5,556 nt of DNA from Tannerella sp. Its GTDB lineage: Bacteria; Bacteroidota; Bacteroidia; Bacteroidales; Tannerellaceae. The stretch covers positions 1-5,556 of the forward strand of contig JAISGW010000052.1 of NCBI GenBank assembly GCA_031262895.1, read 5' to 3'. The translations under genes were made by a program, and so were the position numbers. Below, in pieces: positions 4,851 through 5,556 of this stretch; position 1 is the stretch's first letter; each line of letters opens with the position of its first letter. Below the pieces are notes generated by a model. That model did no database searches. It was not told the DNA's origin and worked only from the letters and a program-made list of their open reading frames with translations.

Positions 4851-5002
4851 AGACATTCTTTGGAAAGGAATTTAGAAAACGAGTTAATGAAGCTGGTTTG
4901 AGTGATTGGGAATAGCTATGAAGGTTGAGTAAAGGATTCAGCGGAACCCTTGAAGACGAAGCAAAAGGCAACCAAGAACAAGAACAAAAAATTTGAAGAC
5001 AA
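4851..5002 (+). other. 152-nt rpsL-rpsG spacer
   Basis: This AT-rich spacer has no convincing gene. It contains two four-residue frames (ATG at 4887 and 4918) that look like chance. It also has an AAGG/CCTT inverted repeat near 4930-4950 and an AAGAAC repeat near the 3' end. In E. coli the S12-S7 spacer is where S7 binds to repress its own translation. A similar role here is only an inference from position and length. Confidence 0.3.
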
Positions 5003-5479
5003 ATGAGAAAAGCAAAGCCCAAGAAAAGGCAGGTGCTGCCGGATCCCGTATTCGGCGACGTGAAAGTGACCAAGTTCGTCAACCATTTGATGTATGACGG
5101 CAAGAAGAACACTGCCTATGAGATATTCTACACCGCACTGGAGACAGTGAAGAACAAATTGGCGAACGAAGAGAAATCCGCATTGGAAATCTGGAAAGCG
5201 GCTCTCGACAACGTGACGCCCCAGGTGGAAGTGAAATCACGCCGTGTAGGCGGAGCCACCTTCCAAGTCCCCACAGAAATACGCCCCGACCGCAAGGAAT
5301 CCATTTCGATGAAGAATTTGATAGCCTACGCGCGCAAACGCGGGGGCAAGACTATGTCCGACAAACTCGCGGCCGAGATTGTGGACGCCTTCAACAACCA
5401 GGGCGGCGCTTTCAAACGCAAGGAAGACATGCACCGCATGGCCGAAGCCAACCGCGCCTTCGCCCACTTCAGGTTTTAA
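5003..5479 (+). CDS. rpsG: 30S ribosomal protein S7
   Basis: This 158-residue protein is S7, which nucleates assembly of the 30S head on 16S rRNA and contacts E-site tRNA. Key stretches are MRKAKPKKRQVLPDPVFGD (1-19), VTKFVNHLMYDGKK (22-35), the VEVKSRRVGGATFQVPTEIR hairpin (75-94) and the C-terminal EDMHRMAEANRAFAHFRF (141-158). Length and sequence are typical for Bacteroidota. It follows rpsL after 152 nt and precedes fusA by 25 nt, the normal str operon order. The ATG after ATTTGAAGACAA has no Shine-Dalgarno; it was chosen because it gives the conserved MRKAKP start. Confidence 0.98.
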   Translation: MRKAKPKKRQVLPDPVFGDVKVTKFVNHLMYDGKKNTAYEIFYTALETVKNKLANEEKSALEIWKAALDNVTPQVEVKSRRVGGATFQVPTEIRPDRKESISMKNLIAYARKRGGKTMSDKLAAEIVDAFNNQGGAFKRKEDMHRMAEANRAFAHFRF

Positions 5480-5504
5480 ATGATTAGGAGAAAGTAAAGA
5501 CAGA

Positions 5505-5556
5505 ATGGCAAGAACCGACGAACTTTTAAATTACACGCGCAACATCGGCATCATGG
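5505..5556 (+). CDS. fusA: Translation elongation factor G, first 17 codons (runs off the right edge)
   Basis: Only MARTDELLNYTRNIGIM is visible, followed by one base of the next codon. RNIGIM is the segment just before the AHIDAGKTT P-loop of EF-G, and the position after rpsL and rpsG is the standard str operon place for fusA. EF-G is the GTPase that drives translocation on the ribosome. An AGGAG at 5486-5490 lies 14 nt before the ATG, rather far for a working Shine-Dalgarno. The rest of the gene is outside the window. Confidence 0.88.
   Translation, partial: MARTDELLNYTRNIGIM

Noticed and set aside
4887..4932. Two four-residue frames (MKLV and MKVE) in the rpsL-rpsG spacer
   Set aside because: They are too short to distinguish from chance and have no regulatory structure around them that I could support.
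4461..5112. Minus-strand frames of 131 and 178 codons across rpsL, the spacer and the rpsG start
   Set aside because: They oppose highly conserved ribosomal protein genes and show no family signature.

Overview
This is chromosomal sequence from a member of the Bacteroidota, most likely Bacteroidales. The ribosomal proteins S12 and S7 have Bacteroides-type sequences. Promoter-like sites fit the Bacteroidota consensus (TTTG near -33, TAnnTTTG near -7). Starts lack consistent Shine-Dalgarno sites. Coding DNA is fairly GC-rich and the gaps are AT-rich. I cannot name a genus.

Layout from left to right. Positions 1-710 (minus) hold the N-terminal part of a secreted S41/CtpA-type PDZ protease, running off the left edge. 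A short divergent promoter region follows. Next is a two-gene plus-strand unit: a small membrane-anchored protein with a Cys-Cys-Gly-x-His-x-x-Cys motif, then, 3 bp later, a metal-ion ABC-3 family permease. The permease converges on trpD (minus); their stop codons share one TTAA. Upstream of trpD is a trpE-derived frame of only 302 codons. Upstream of that is an unannotated trp leader: a 29-codon leader peptide with tandem Trp codons, a strong intrinsic terminator just before trpE, and a plausible alternative RNA pairing. Together these form a ribosome-mediated attenuator. Diverging from it is the str operon: rpsL, a 152-nt spacer, rpsG and the first 17 codons of fusA.

The most striking part is the trp region. 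The attenuator looks complete and TrpD keeps its catalytic motifs. The TrpE-like protein keeps the tryptophan-feedback motifs (LLES, NPSPY) but appears to have lost, through several frame-preserving deletions, the segments that carry the chorismate/Mg active site. trpG, trpC, trpF, trpB and trpA are not in the window. This may be a decaying trp operon, a TrpE reduced to a tryptophan-binding regulator, or an assembly artefact; the sequence alone cannot decide.

The only gene-free stretch of about 300 bases is 4135-4442, between the trp leader peptide and rpsL. It holds two divergent promoters, the 5' UTRs and a short direct repeat. No tRNA, rRNA, CRISPR array or insertion sequence was seen.
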